Below are positions 10,804 to 21,181 of a stretch of 64,000 nt of DNA, one piece after another. The notes beneath the pieces were generated by a model. That model worked only from the letters and a program-made list of their open reading frames with translations, was not told where the DNA came from and did not search any database. The DNA is from Mesotaenium endlicherianum (taxonomy: Eukaryota > Streptophyta > Zygnematophyceae > Zygnematales > Mesotaeniaceae): assembly GCA_009602735.1 (NCBI GenBank), contig WELA01012227.1, forward strand, positions 203,929-267,928, in the 5' to 3' direction. A program made the position numbers and the translations under genes. Position 1 is the stretch's first letter, and the number at the start of each line of letters is the position of its first letter.

Positions 10804-11782
10804 TTCGTTCAGATGCAGTCGCAAAATGGCGACCATGTATCAATCCCAACAGGAGGACAAAAGAATCATAATGTCCCTACTGCGGGACAGAGACCAACTG
10901 GGGTCTCAAACCACTAGTGGGGGTGGCCGAGGGCCTAATAAGCCCTAGCCAAAACCTCCCCAGGAATATGATCCTGGGGGAAACAGAAACTATTACCTGA
11001 TCAAGTTTCTCGCGGATGTTGAGCAGTGGCTGGAGAACTACCCAAAACTGCAAGATTACGAGAAGGTCAGGCACACCGGTGCGCTACTAAAAGTCAGTGC
11101 CGCAGACTGGTGGCTTTACTGGAAAGGAGAGCGTAAGGCTCGGCAACTCGGTGACCCTTTTTGGGTAGAGTTTGTCGAGAAGTTGCATGAGAAGTTTGAT
11201 GTCATCAACCAGCAGGAGAAAGCTATCTATGCGATGATCTCCCTGACACTGAAGCAGACCACTTCAGTTGCTGAGTTTGCTCAAAAGTTTCAGGAGAACA
11301 TGATGAAGCAGCCAGACTTGCCAGAACAGTATAGAATAGCATACTTCAGGTATCGCTTGAAATCCGAAGTCTCTGGTCATTTCGCTGAGAAGAAGTATGA
11401 GAAACTGTGTGACTTGATCCAGGATGCTGATGCCTGGGATCAGCAGCAGTTCAATCACAAGCGCCAGAGTAATGCTTTGGCGTCTAAGATTGTCAAAAAG
11501 CCCCACGGTTCCTACAATGCAATTGAAAGAGACCAGGCTGAGGATGATCAGGGTGATGGATATGAGTATGAGTATAATGCCATACAGTCTAGAGGTAGAG
11601 GTGGTTTCCTTCGAGGCGGCTATGGAAGAGGTGGTGGTAGGACTAAGCCGAGACCACCCTCAGCAAAATCGAATTGCTTCCATTGCCAGCAGCCAGGTCA
11701 CTTCAGAGAGCAGTGTCCAGACAAGCACCTCCCAAAAGTCAAGAGAAAAGACCAGCCTTTAAAAGACAGCAACAGTCAGTAA
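10804..11782 (+). pseudogene. gag: B copy 1 gag
   Basis: It parallels B copy 2 gag: MATMYQSQQ-like start region, a capsid-type helical section and one CCHC zinc knuckle, CFHCQQPGHFREQC. The first part carries an extra A and an in-frame TAG; from 11183 on the frame is open for 199 codons. It ends at TAA (11780-11782), shortly after the slippery site at 11758. Gag would form the particle and package RNA. Confidence 0.85.
11758..11764 (+). promoter_or_regulatory. Candidate -1 frameshift site TTTAAAA (B copy 1)
   Basis: T TTA AAA fits X XXY YYZ in the gag frame, 15 nt before the gag stop codon. The protease frame lies -1 relative to gag and is open across the site. The same heptamer in the same frame occurs in B copy 2 (30296-30290). 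Confidence 0.6.
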
Positions 11783-12560
11783 TCCAGTCTACTGACTGTG
11801 AGGATGCTAGAGATAGTGAGTCGTCACTAGCTGCCCTCGTAGCAGGTATTATAGGTCCTGCTGAACTGGATTCATTATGCATGCCTGACAACCAGATAAA
11901 GGAGACCATCAGCAATATAGACGTCCAGAGAGTGCACACTCTGGATACTCTTGTTCCACCTGATGTCCAACATTTCTTTGCTAAGTCAGGAGAACAATGC
12001 GAAAGTCAGGAAAAGACAGTCTTCCCTATCCTACTGCATTGCATGATTGCAGGTAGGAAGGTGAGGGCATTTGTTGACGGAGGGGCGTCACATACTTTTA
12101 TTCACAAGGACTTAGTTAAGCGGCTAAGGCCTTCTACTCACCCAAGGGAGTAGAAAAATATTCCTTGGAGATGCCTCAAGTATCCTGGGAGGAGTTATAA
12201 CCAAGCCTATTGAGGTCCAGTTAGGTTCTGGCATTGCAGTTCTAACTGAAACGCTTACATTTGAGGTACTCAACACTGGCTTTTATAATCTTGTGCTAGG
12301 CAGGTCCTGGCTTAATAGACATCAAGCTGAAGTGTGTTGGAGCAGAGGTACAGTTAAAGTGAGAGGAGCCAGTGATGGGCAGACTGACTTGGCACCCAAC
12401 CAGTGCTCTTCCTCGTGTCCTGTGTGGATGGTAAATGAAGGAAAAGAAGAGGCTTCCAGAAGGATGCAAGTTGCTGAATGCAATGGAGTTCGTCAAAAGC
12501 TGGAACCAGAAGGAAGACAGAATGTTCTGTCTGCTGCTAAGAGAGGTACCTCCTCAACCT
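11765..12560 (+). pseudogene. B copy 1 protease and pol N-terminus
   Basis: In the -1 frame relative to gag. The active site reads VRAFVDGGASHTFI, keeping Asp-x-Gly with Gly in place of the common Ser or Thr; B copy 2 has the same. A deletion near 12140 shifts the frame (copy 2 has TVTQGNRK there). The distal motif LVLGRSWLNRHQAEV is at about 12290-12330. Confidence 0.8.
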
Positions 12561-14056
12561 GAAGAAGTGGTGGAGAAAAAGGTAAGCCCTCCGGAGCACC
12601 CTACTGCTGCGAAATTTGTTGCTCAGTACACGGATGTATTTAATATGCCTCCAGAACTACCCCCTAAGAGGGAAGTAGATCATAGGATTGATTTATTACC
12701 TGGGAGTCAGCCACCCTCGCAACGCGCTTATGGCTTGTCTTATGTGGAGAGCGAGGAGTTGAAAACACAGATTGCAGAGCTTGAGGAAAATGGTTACATT
12801 TCTCCAAGTAAATCACCTTACGGCGCACCCATCCTATTTGTTAAGAAAAAGGATGGCAATATGCGAATGTGTGTGGATTACAGAGCCATGAACAGAATTA
12901 CAGTAAAGAACAAGTATGCTTTATCCAGAATCGAGGACTTGCTTGATACCCTGTCTGGTGCTAAGGTGTTTAGTAAGATAGATCTCAAAAGTGGTTATCA
13001 TCAAATCAAAGTTGGTGAGGGGGATGAACACAAGACTGCCTTCCGCACACGTTATGGGCACTATGAGTTCACCGTGATGCCATTTGGACAGACAAATGCT
13101 CCTGCGACCTTCATGGGTGCTATGAATGACATTTTCAGGCCTTATTTGGATAAATTGGCGCAAGTTTTCCTGGATGATATTTTAATATTTTCTCTAGAGA
13201 TGAGACTCAGCACGCTGAACACTTAAAGACAGTCATGGACATTCTGAGAAGAAATCAGTTATATGCTAAAATGAGCAAGTGTGATTTCTTTAAGGAAAGT
13301 ATTGAATTCTTAGGTCACGTTGTCAGTAAAGAGGGCATCAGTGTGGACCCTAAGAAAGTCCAGACCATAAGGGACTGGCCAGTACCACAGTCTGTCTCTG
13401 AAGTTAGATCCTTCCTCGGGTTGGCTAACTACTATAGGAGATTTATTGAGAATTATTCCACAAAGGCCAGTAAACTGACTGACCTTACTAAGAAAGACAT
13501 AGGGTATGTGTGGGGGGAAGAGCAGCAGGCTGCCTTCCAGACCCTTAAAGATGCCCTTTATTCTGCCCCAGTGCTAGCCGTGTATGACCCCAGCAAACCG
13601 GTGCAGGTGGTCACTGATGCCTTTGACTTTGCCATGGGTGCTATTTTGTTGCAGCCTGCGGACAAAACCACAAAGGATGGTAAGGTAAGGCAGGAGTGGC
13701 ACCCTGTGTTGTACGAGTCGATGAAATTTAATCCAGCGGAGATTAATTACTCAGTGCATGATAAAGAGCTACTAGCTATCATTCATGTGCTCAAACAGTG
13801 GAGAGCATACTTACATGGTAAACCCTTTATGGTGATTACAGATCATCTAGCTCTTACCCACTTTCAGAAGAAGTCCAAGCTGTCGAGGAGGGAGAACCGC
13901 TGGAGCCAGATGCTGGAGCAATTCCAAGTCAAGATCGACTACAAACCAGGGAAGTTGAATCCTGCTGATGCACTCTCTAGAAGACCTGACTTGCAAGAAA
14001 GGAACTTTAGTCAGCATGCTGTAGATAAAGTCCTGTGTGCACTCACTTCACTATAG
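12561..14056 (+). pseudogene. B copy 1 reverse transcriptase and RNase H
   Basis: RT has [32 protein letters not shown] and the catalytic box VFLDDILIF with both Asp. A frameshift near 13195 breaks RT after this box. RNase H has [26 protein letters not shown] and the TDHLAL motif. A TAG at 14054-14056 stands where copy 2 has Lys. Confidence 0.9.
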
Positions 14057-15504
14057 GTGAAAAAGTCCTTCCTTGAACAACTTAGGAAAGCCTACCTTTC
14101 TGACCCAACATTTGAGCCCAGCCCCACTACTGGTGTGTGTCGTGCTACTGCCCTCGGGTATAAGCTTAAGGGAGGGATCTGGGTGACTGAAACCACTTTA
14201 GGCAGGCTGAAGCTGGTCAGTCCTAATAACTTGGAAATAAGGTCCCTTTTATTGAGTGAGGCACATGATAGTTTATTGGGTGGGCATTTGGGGCAGGCCA
14301 AAACTGTTGGCAAACTGGCAAAACATTTTCATTGGGAGGGGTTGCCCCGAGAGGTCTTGAAATATGTGAAGTCCTGTGATCAGTGTCAAAGAAATAAGTC
14401 TAGGCACACACCACCGGGAGGTCTCTTGCAACCGCTGCCCATCCCAGCGGGATGCTAGGAAACTATATCCATGGACTGGGTGGTCACACTGCCAAGAACT
14501 GCCAACGGGCATGATTCCATACTGGTAGTCGTGGATAAACTGACAAAAATGGTCATTTTTATCCCCACAACTGTCAAAGTGACTGCACTCGAAACAGCGA
14601 GACAGTTTTACAACCATGTAGTATGCCAACATGGGCTCCCTTCTAATATCATCTCAGACAGAGACTCAAAATTCACCTCTAAGTTCTGGAGAGCTTCAAT
14701 GGGGTTAATGGGAGTCAAACAGCTGCTCAGCACAGCAAACCACCCTCAGACTGATGGGCAGACTGAAAGAACTAACCGAGTTCTGCAGGAGGTGCTGAGA
14801 GCATATATTAACCAAAAACAAGATAATTGGGATGACCTGTTGCCTCAAATTCAGTTTGCGGTCAACAGTGCGGTGCACGCGTCAACGGGCAAGACTCCTT
14901 TTTAATTCAGCCTGGGTAGAGTCCCTAAGCCTCCTTTTGATGTACTGGCGGAGTCTTTAACTTGCCCTGAAGGGATTGACAATCCGATCTCCCTCCAGTT
15001 AACTCAGGAGTTTGCTGACACACTGTCAGAAGTCCAACAAAACCTGCACAAAGCCCAAGAAAACCAACAAAAATACGCTAATCAACACCGTCTGGAGCTG
15101 ACATTTTCTAAGGGCGATTTAGTCAAACTGCATTCTCAGCACTTGTACCTCCCTGGTGTGGTCAAGAAAAAGCTTGGCCCTGTCTGGGTCGGTCCATGTT
15201 CGGTAGTGCGTCGTGTCGGTCAGAATGCTTACAAACTGAACATGTCAGCGGACTACAAGGGTCACTCGCTCTTTAATGTCTCCTTCCTGGAACCATACAT
15301 CAAAGGTGATACACTGTTCACAGGTTGGTTGAGATTTTAGACGCTCGCTCGGTCCGTCGATCGTCTAAATATGTCATGAAGTACCTCATCCGATGGAAGG
15401 GTTACGATGCCTCTGGGGACACTTGGGAGTTTGAAGACCAGCTGACCAATGCCAAAGGGGCGTTGAAACGGTTCCACCTTCGGGCGGCTGGGGCACCGCC
15501 CTAA
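14057..15504 (+). pseudogene. B copy 1 integrase with chromodomain
   Basis: Zinc region [13 protein letters not shown] ... CDQCQRNK; core [17 protein letters not shown] and [13 protein letters not shown] keep D, D and E. A TAG near 14456 and a TAA after GKTPF (14903-14905) interrupt it; the TAA is shared with copy 2. The C-terminus has LGPVWVGPCSVVRRVGQNAY and, after a deletion near 15328 of roughly 75 bp relative to copy 2, a chromodomain (YLIRWKGYDASGDTWEF). Confidence 0.88.
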
Positions 15505-15858
15505 CTGTCCTTTCAGTAGACATGGGAAGGTGACAGGAGGTCATGTCTCCATATAAGTTGGAGGGGGATGTGACAGTTAGTGACAGTTGTGACAGGCAGC
15601 CCACCTTTATAATTAAGTTGGAGGGAGTGNGAGTGGTATTCTGTTTTGGGATCAGTCGAAAAATCTCTGATAACCATATTACACACTTAACCTGCGCTCA
15701 CACTCACTTTCTCTCTAACTCAATTTTCCCTTATATTCACTCACACCAAGTATTTCACACTAGGAACTCTCCCGATCGCGTTCCTCTTCATCAAGGGCAC
15801 TCAGTAGCGGCAAAATATAATGACTTCACTAACTGCATTGTGTTTATGATTGAGCAGG
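15505..15858 (+). other. B copy 1 pol-ORF3 spacer with PPT-like repeats
   Basis: No coding sense. AGTTGGAGGG occurs at about 15557 and 15616, and once more as the true PPT near 17628. Repeated GTGACAG motifs follow the first one. One base is ambiguous (15630). The spacer is conserved in B copy 2 (26166-26489) and may hold a promoter for the downstream ORF or internal polypurine primers. Confidence 0.5.
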
Positions 15859-17523
15859 ATGACTCAAAAGTCGGAACTCAAGAGGAAGAGAAGGGCGGAA
15901 GAGTCACATGCAGAATACTTGCAATTCCGTGGAGACATCGAATCATCCTCCATCTCCGCTCGGGAATCACAACGACTCCAACAACAACGGGAGGCACAAA
16001 AGAAGAAGGAGGAGGAGGAACAGGCGAGACTGAGGCAGGAAGAACTGGACAGAAAAGCTGCAGAGGAGGCCAAGAAAGCAGAGGAGGAGAGGCAAGCTGA
16101 GGAGAAGCGGAAGCAGCAGGCTGAAGAAGAGCAGAGAAGAATCAGCAGCTACCGCTACACAATACTGGGCAAGGGCTTCGATCTACTGGAGGAGGCCTTC
16201 AAGTATGCTCAGAGATGTCGCAGTGAGTCACAGAAGGACATCCTCCAGAGGGAAGGGGAGACATCCGAAAACTTTGACAAGTATATAGAGGTCAGCACGG
16301 GGCTCCTCCTCTACCACAATTACGCCAGGATGGTAGGATATAAGGTCAGAGAGGCCAAGGCAATGGCCCAGGTGAACAAAGCAGGGGTTGTATCGATTCC
16401 TGGTATCTGGGGGGAAGATAGGGTCATCAGGATGATCCCCATGGACGCGGACAGATTTAAGGACTCTACAGCCCATAACAGGTTCAAGGCCATGTATAAT
16501 GAGGTGGAGAGAAGGAGCTGGAAATTCTTGGCCAGGGAAACCAATCAGCTAGACTTTGCAGGGCATTGGTACCCTTGTACTCTTAAAAGGACAGACCCTG
16601 CCTTCTTCCGAAAGCCCACCGATTGGCGGTGGATGACCATCAACATGAAGGACCAGCAGAATGACAGGGCGACCGATGAGGATTTCCTGACAGACCTAAA
16701 GGGGAACGTAGTATTGCCCCCTCACATTGCGGCTTGGGACCCTAGATTGGATGGAGTCAGAGACTGCATGAGCCAAGAAATGCAGGGGGACAAAAGCAGG
16801 GCCCGAGAGTCATCCTCAAAAGGGAAGCACGCTTATGCCAAATGGGCAAGCAAGCAGGGGGAAAAGGACCTGTATGCGGTTCGGACTCAGCAGCCCCCAC
16901 CAGCACCCAAAAGGGGAAGGTCAGTGGTATATTCTTTTTCTCGGGAAGAACTGGAGAAGCTGACAGAAGAGACCCCAGAAGTCTCAGAGGAACCCGGGGA
17001 CGGAGAGGAGGAGGAGTCAGAGGAAGACGAGGAGGAAGGCGAGGAGAAGAACACTAGCCCCGCCGTGATCCTGACACCTGCCACATCCCCTGTAAGGGAG
17101 AAGACGGGGTTGGCCCTGCAGCAAGTCGCTGAAGAGGAGGATATCACTTGGCTGGATACTGCCAGAGCGCAGAATCCGTCTCCAGGCACGGAGACCCAGT
17201 CAGACAGGGCAGACAGGAGGACTGCTAGAGAAATAGCCAGAGGACTGCCGGCATCTCCCACGCAGAGAGGGCATGTACCCTTAGCTCATGTCATGCAACA
17301 TCCTTCTGGGATGCCGATATATGTACCTGTCAGTTTGAGGGATGCCCAGGAGAAGGCTGCCTCCATTCAATTTCAGACCGTGCAGGAGGAAACAGCACAG
17401 TTACTGCGTTCTCCGCCGGGTCCCTACACGAAACCTCCCTCTTTGACAGGCTTCAGAAGACCCCAAGACAGGAGGAGGACTGACTCCCCTGACCATAGGG
17501 CCCTAGGGGCATCTCCCTCCTAA
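15859..17523 (+). CDS. B copy 1 accessory ORF3 after pol
   Basis: About 554 residues from the ATG at 15859. The first 110 residues are highly charged and predicted coiled coil (runs of Glu, Lys, Arg, Gln and Ala). The middle third is more globular, with Trp-rich stretches such as FAGHWYPC and DWRWMTINM. The C-terminal half is acidic then Pro/Ser/Thr-rich. No signal peptide or membrane segment is seen, so although it is in the env position it is not an envelope protein. B copy 2 codes the same protein (26165-24504), which argues for a selected function. I do not recognise the family. It is the longest intact frame in this element. Confidence 0.75.
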   Translation: MTQKSELKRKRRAEESHAEYLQFRGDIESSSISARESQRLQQQREAQKKKEEEEQARLRQEELDRKAAEEAKKAEEERQAEEKRKQQAEEEQRRISSYRYTILGKGFDLLEEAFKYAQRCRSESQKDILQREGETSENFDKYIEVSTGLLLYHNYARMVGYKVREAKAMAQVNKAGVVSIPGIWGEDRVIRMIPMDADRFKDSTAHNRFKAMYNEVERRSWKFLARETNQLDFAGHWYPCTLKRTDPAFFRKPTDWRWMTINMKDQQNDRATDEDFLTDLKGNVVLPPHIAAWDPRLDGVRDCMSQEMQGDKSRARESSSKGKHAYAKWASKQGEKDLYAVRTQQPPPAPKRGRSVVYSFSREELEKLTEETPEVSEEPGDGEEEESEEDEEEGEEKNTSPAVILTPATSPVREKTGLALQQVAEEEDITWLDTARAQNPSPGTETQSDRADRRTAREIARGLPASPTQRGHVPLAHVMQHPSGMPIYVPVSLRDAQEKAASIQFQTVQEETAQLLRSPPGPYTKPPSLTGFRRPQDRRRTDSPDHRALGASPS

Positions 17524-17625
17524 GGGCGGAGGGCCAAGGGCACAGCATGCATGGGAGAGGGATCAGTAATTTTAGTTGAAAAAACCTATGTACCCTGTGT
17601 CAGTGTTGTCGAGGCGACAACATGT

Positions 17626-17639
17626 TGAGTTGGAGGGAT
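17626..17639 (+). other. B copy 1 polypurine tract
   Basis: GAGTTGGAGGGAT directly precedes the TG of the 3' LTR at 17640. Confidence 0.75.
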
Positions 17640-18359
17640 TGTAATGAATCAGTATATTGGTTGATATAACATTCATTTAAATATAACAATTAAGTAAGTT
17701 CAGCCTGCTGAACTCTAGTTAATAATCAGTATGCTGGACTTTATATTTAATATCAGTTTAATGACTCAGCCGAAAGCAGCAGGCTGAAGTCAGCTTAAGT
17801 CAGCTTGCTGACACATTCGTTGACAGCCAGCTGACTTCCGTACTCGGTAGCAGCGAACTGCCTCGATATGCATCTAAGTGTGGTATGCTAGATGAATGGC
17901 CAGATGACATCCCTATGATGGATGGCAATTCGGGATGATGGGAGATGGCGGTGGATTTGGTTAACCGAGGTCCTACCAACGTGGTTAACTCCCGGGTAGG
18001 CGGTGCCATCGCACTGGCCGTTGAACAGTAAACTCATTCCATGTACATATGCTAGGCATTGCTCTCGAGTTCGGCATTCGGAAACGAGGCCAACTCTCTT
18101 GTACAGCTTACTGAGAGAGATCTGAATCCAAGGCGAGAAGCCATTGATACGCACTGTCTTCTAACCTTGCTTATGTATGAGTTTACTGAGTGCATTATTG
18201 ATGCTAGTTTACTCGCATTTGACTTACGAGTGTTGTTCACTGCTAGTGTGTTGTCCTTTTGCCGTTTAATCAGTTAACGGAAAATTCATAAAGATTACTT
18301 TCTGATATAAAGATCTTTATTAATTGTTAATCGCCTATTTGGTAAGTCAATTCATTTCA
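17640..18359 (+). repeat. B copy 1 3' LTR (720 bp)
   Basis: Starts TGTAATGAATC and ends AATTCATTTCA, followed by the CCCCC duplication. Closely related to the LTRs at 23697-24418, 31784-32505 and 46380-47089. Confidence 0.95.
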
Positions 18360-19990
18360 CCCCCCCCAGCGAACCAGAACTAGGACCAGGACGCGGCGCA
18401 GGCGGCTGCTGGGAAGCTGGACCCTCGTGCTGGGAATGCCAGGTTATACCTGGCGGGGCGCGGCCGTCGCCGTCGGAATCTCGGTCCATGGCGTCGTAGG
18501 ACTGGTCCATCTCGGGATGACGAGCCTGGGCGTAAAGGGGAGTCAGGGCCTGTGTCTGCAGGAGAAGCCACGTCAAAACGTTGGCATCGATAGTCTGGCC
18601 AAGGAGACGCACGCGGTGGACCTCGGTGATGCCGTCCACTCGTGTGAGGTGCGGAGGGAAGCCCTTTGCACGCTCCATCTCCACGGCACGGGGTCGCTGG
18701 AACATGCCAGTCTCGAGGTCAATGATCATGCCGCGCTGGTCGCCCACGTAGGCCGCGCTGTCGTAGCGACTCACGAACGTAGGAAGCGCCCGCGTGGCGT
18801 CGTGGAGGACCTCACACTGGGCCTGAGAAGGATGCGGAAGGGCGACCACGCGCTGGGCCAGGCGCGCCTCGTCAAGGATGGAGTCAACGTTGTGCGTGGA
18901 TGTGCGGCCGCTAATGCCTCAAGCGTGCCTGGCATGGCCAGGTTGGTGAAGTAGGCGCGCACACGATGCGCGAAGGAACCGATCTGAGCGGCGTCAATGA
19001 CTGCCTCACGGCCAACGTAGCTGCTGCAGAGGGAAAAGTCGGCGTTGACGTTGGGCCAAGAATCGTGGCGGACAGCCACGTTCTCCAACACCCAGGCGAG
19101 CGTGTGCGGCGGCTGGCGATCCTAAACCATGTTGAGGACGCGGAGCAGGTGCCAGAACAAGGCCGTACGCGGGTCACCGAGCGCGCCGCCCCATCCCGCA
19201 ATGGAGAACCCTTGGCACTACCAGCCAGCAATGATGAGGTCGATGGGCCCGAGGCGCGTGATGTGCTCGGCGGTAATGTCGCGGATGTCCATGGGCCAGT
19301 CAGTCTGGGCGCGGTAGAAGGCATTCTCAGGGAAGAGGTTTGGGAAACGCTCGTGGCATAAGGCCATCTGCCTGCGGGCGACCTGCTGCGCCTCGCCATC
19401 AGGGTCCACGTAGACGTACCGATGTACGGGGATGGCAGCTTGCAGGGTGGCCAGCAACCCTGTCGCAATGTCGGCAAAGAGCTCGACAAGGACAATGCCG
19501 CCGGGACGCTCGTTGAGCTGTGCGGTGTAGATAGGCGTAGGAAGGGGGCAACAGCCCAGGGCAGGATCGTCGGCCTGCGCTGGCGGTGGATAGGAGCGCA
19601 GTAGACTGTGCTGATGGGGCGCCATGCGGAGGGCCGCCACCGCCAGCTCTGCGTAGTGGCGAGTAAGCTGAGGAATGCGCTCGAGCAGCGGCTGCGGGCG
19701 AGCTGTGCGAGAATGCGCCTGATAAGTGCGCCAGCGCGCACGCGCGTCCTGCAATGCCTCCTCAGGCACTGGGCGGGCCAAAGCGTGCGCGTCGCGCACG
19801 CACTGCTGCTGCCACCGGTCCCTCGTCCTGTAGTTTGCGTGGTGTGAAGCGGCGTGGGCCAGCTGCTCTGTGGCGGTGCGCTGGGGCAGCTGGGGATGCT
19901 GATCAAAGTACGAACGCTGATGCTCGCGAAGATCTGCCTGAATGGGCACTGTGCAGACGGAGCGCTCGTCCCAATGTGCCGCCTGTCAAG
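18360..19990 (-). pseudogene. Element A cytosine-5 DNA methyltransferase (DNMT3-like)
   Basis: Motifs appear in the linear order I to X. Motif I is LVELFADIATGLLAT (about 19493-19458), close to the DNMT3-type LF-x-G-IATG. The motif IV region reads IDLIIAGW-stop-CQGFS: a TAG at 19220-19218 replaces the Pro just before the catalytic Cys (codon 19217-19215). Motif VI is LENV (19088). Motif VIII is DAAQIGSFAHRVRAYFTNL. Motifs IX and X are AVEMERAKGFPPHL and RVRLLGQTIDANVLTWLL (about 18690-18560). A further stop near 19120 and a one-base shift near 18860 also break it. It transfers a methyl group from SAM to cytosine in this family. It lies between protease and RT in the same polyprotein direction. 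Linear motif order excludes DRM-type enzymes. Confidence 0.9.
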
Positions 19991-21181
19991 GACGGACGAG
20001 CTGACGTGGGTCGAGTTGGACTCGCGGGCGGGCAGTGGTGGAGGAAGACTGTGCGTCATGCTCGCGGTTGCGGAGATCGCGCGGACCGTCATACGGCGGT
20101 GTGGCTGAGCGCGGGCGCGTCTCGCGCAAAGGATGACTTCTCTCTCCTCGCGAAGAGGAGTGACCTCCCGTGCGTCCCTCGGAGTCTCGCGCAGAGGCAT
20201 GACCTCGCGGGCAGCCCTGGTATGCTCGCGGATCGGAGTGACCTCGCGTGCGCGCCGGTCTAGGGGCAGAGTGCGGCGTGCAAAGCGTAGAGCTGGCCCA
20301 ACGTAGGGGGAAGGACCTGTACGCCGAGGACCGAGGATGCTGGTCCTGGCCACTGTCTGCTGCGCACGTGTGGCTCGCGGGTTGATGGCAGAGAAAGGAA
20401 TCGTGGAGGCGGTGCTGGCGGAGGCGCGAGTTGGCCAACCTGTGCCCAGGCTGTTGCCAGCAAACAAGTGCGTGACGTCACGGCACTCGTTGCTGGTCGA
20501 GCAGTCGTGCTGTATCGGACGACTAGGCCCGCCGGCGCATGGATGGGCTCGACGGGGATTGGCCGTGGTCTCGTGTGAGAGAGAGCTGAAGCCGGGAGGA
20601 TCTGTAGGCTGGCGTCGAACGCGAGCTGTAGGCGTGGGCGGGGGTGGCTCTGCCGACGGCTGGGCTGCGGGCTCCTCTGCGGCCTCCTGGGACCACTCCT
20701 GCCACTCCTCCTCCTCGCTGCTCAAGGACGCGTCGTCGGACTTGCCTGGGAACGCTGCCTGCCTCATGGCCTCATCCTCAGACGTGGTAGTGCGTGGCCA
20801 TGAGTCGCCTGTCCTGTGCAACGGTGCGGGTGAGGGCAACTAGGAGGCCATGCGGTACTGGATGGCGACCCCCACAGGCACGTCATGCCGTACGCGGACG
20901 TGTGATCTCGAGAAGGGTCCGCTCGTCGCAGGAGGCTGTGGCCGAGGTATGGCTGCTGAGACTGTTGCTGCGTCATGAGCGTGCGCTGCAGCAGTAAGGG
21001 CAGCCGTGGCAATGGCGTGTGCCTCGACGACGTCTGCCGCCATCTGACGTATCATGGCGTTATGCGCGGCGTAGATCCGCACTGTCTCTCTGGCTTGGGC
21101 GGCCAGAGCGTCAGCCTGCTCCTGGGGCGTGAGATGGAGCTCGGCACCGGACAGCTCGGGATCCTCCTCCTGCGTCTCTCG
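19991..21181 (-). pseudogene. Element A linker between protease and methyltransferase
   Basis: The frame continues from protease (stop TAA at 21184-21182, then QEEDPELSGAEL and RIYAAHNAMIRQMAADVVEA) through an acidic stretch (SLSSEEEEWQEW) into a disordered Arg/Pro/Ser-rich region. At about 20260-20110 it has Arg/Glu repeats built on REVTPIRE-like units. A TAG near 20843, a frameshift near 20120 and a TGA at 19988 interrupt it. No catalytic motif is seen; it is probably a spacer or nucleic-acid-binding tail. Confidence 0.6.

Larger units (their letters stand above)
10102..18359 (+). mobile_element. B copy 1: chromodomain Ty3/gypsy element with extra ORF
   Basis: Bounded by LTRs starting TGTAATGAATC and ending TTCATTTCA, with flanking CCCCC (10097-10101 and 18360-18364) as a 5-bp TSD inside element A. 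The interior codes gag, protease, RT, RNase H, integrase, chromodomain and a separate downstream ORF. The end of the 5' LTR, the PBS and the gag start are deleted. Stops and frameshifts break pol, but the downstream ORF is open. Confidence 0.92.

Noticed and set aside
15859-17523. Envelope gene in family B
   Set aside because: It is in the env position, but no signal peptide, membrane segment or cleavage site is visible.
18360-19990. DRM-type plant methyltransferase
   Set aside because: DRM enzymes have motifs VI-X before I-V; here they run I to X.
18911-20839. 642-codon minus-strand open frame across the methyltransferase region
   Set aside because: Only its first part, to about 20120, follows the element A frame. 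Beyond that the methyltransferase motifs lie in another frame, so the rest is open by GC bias.
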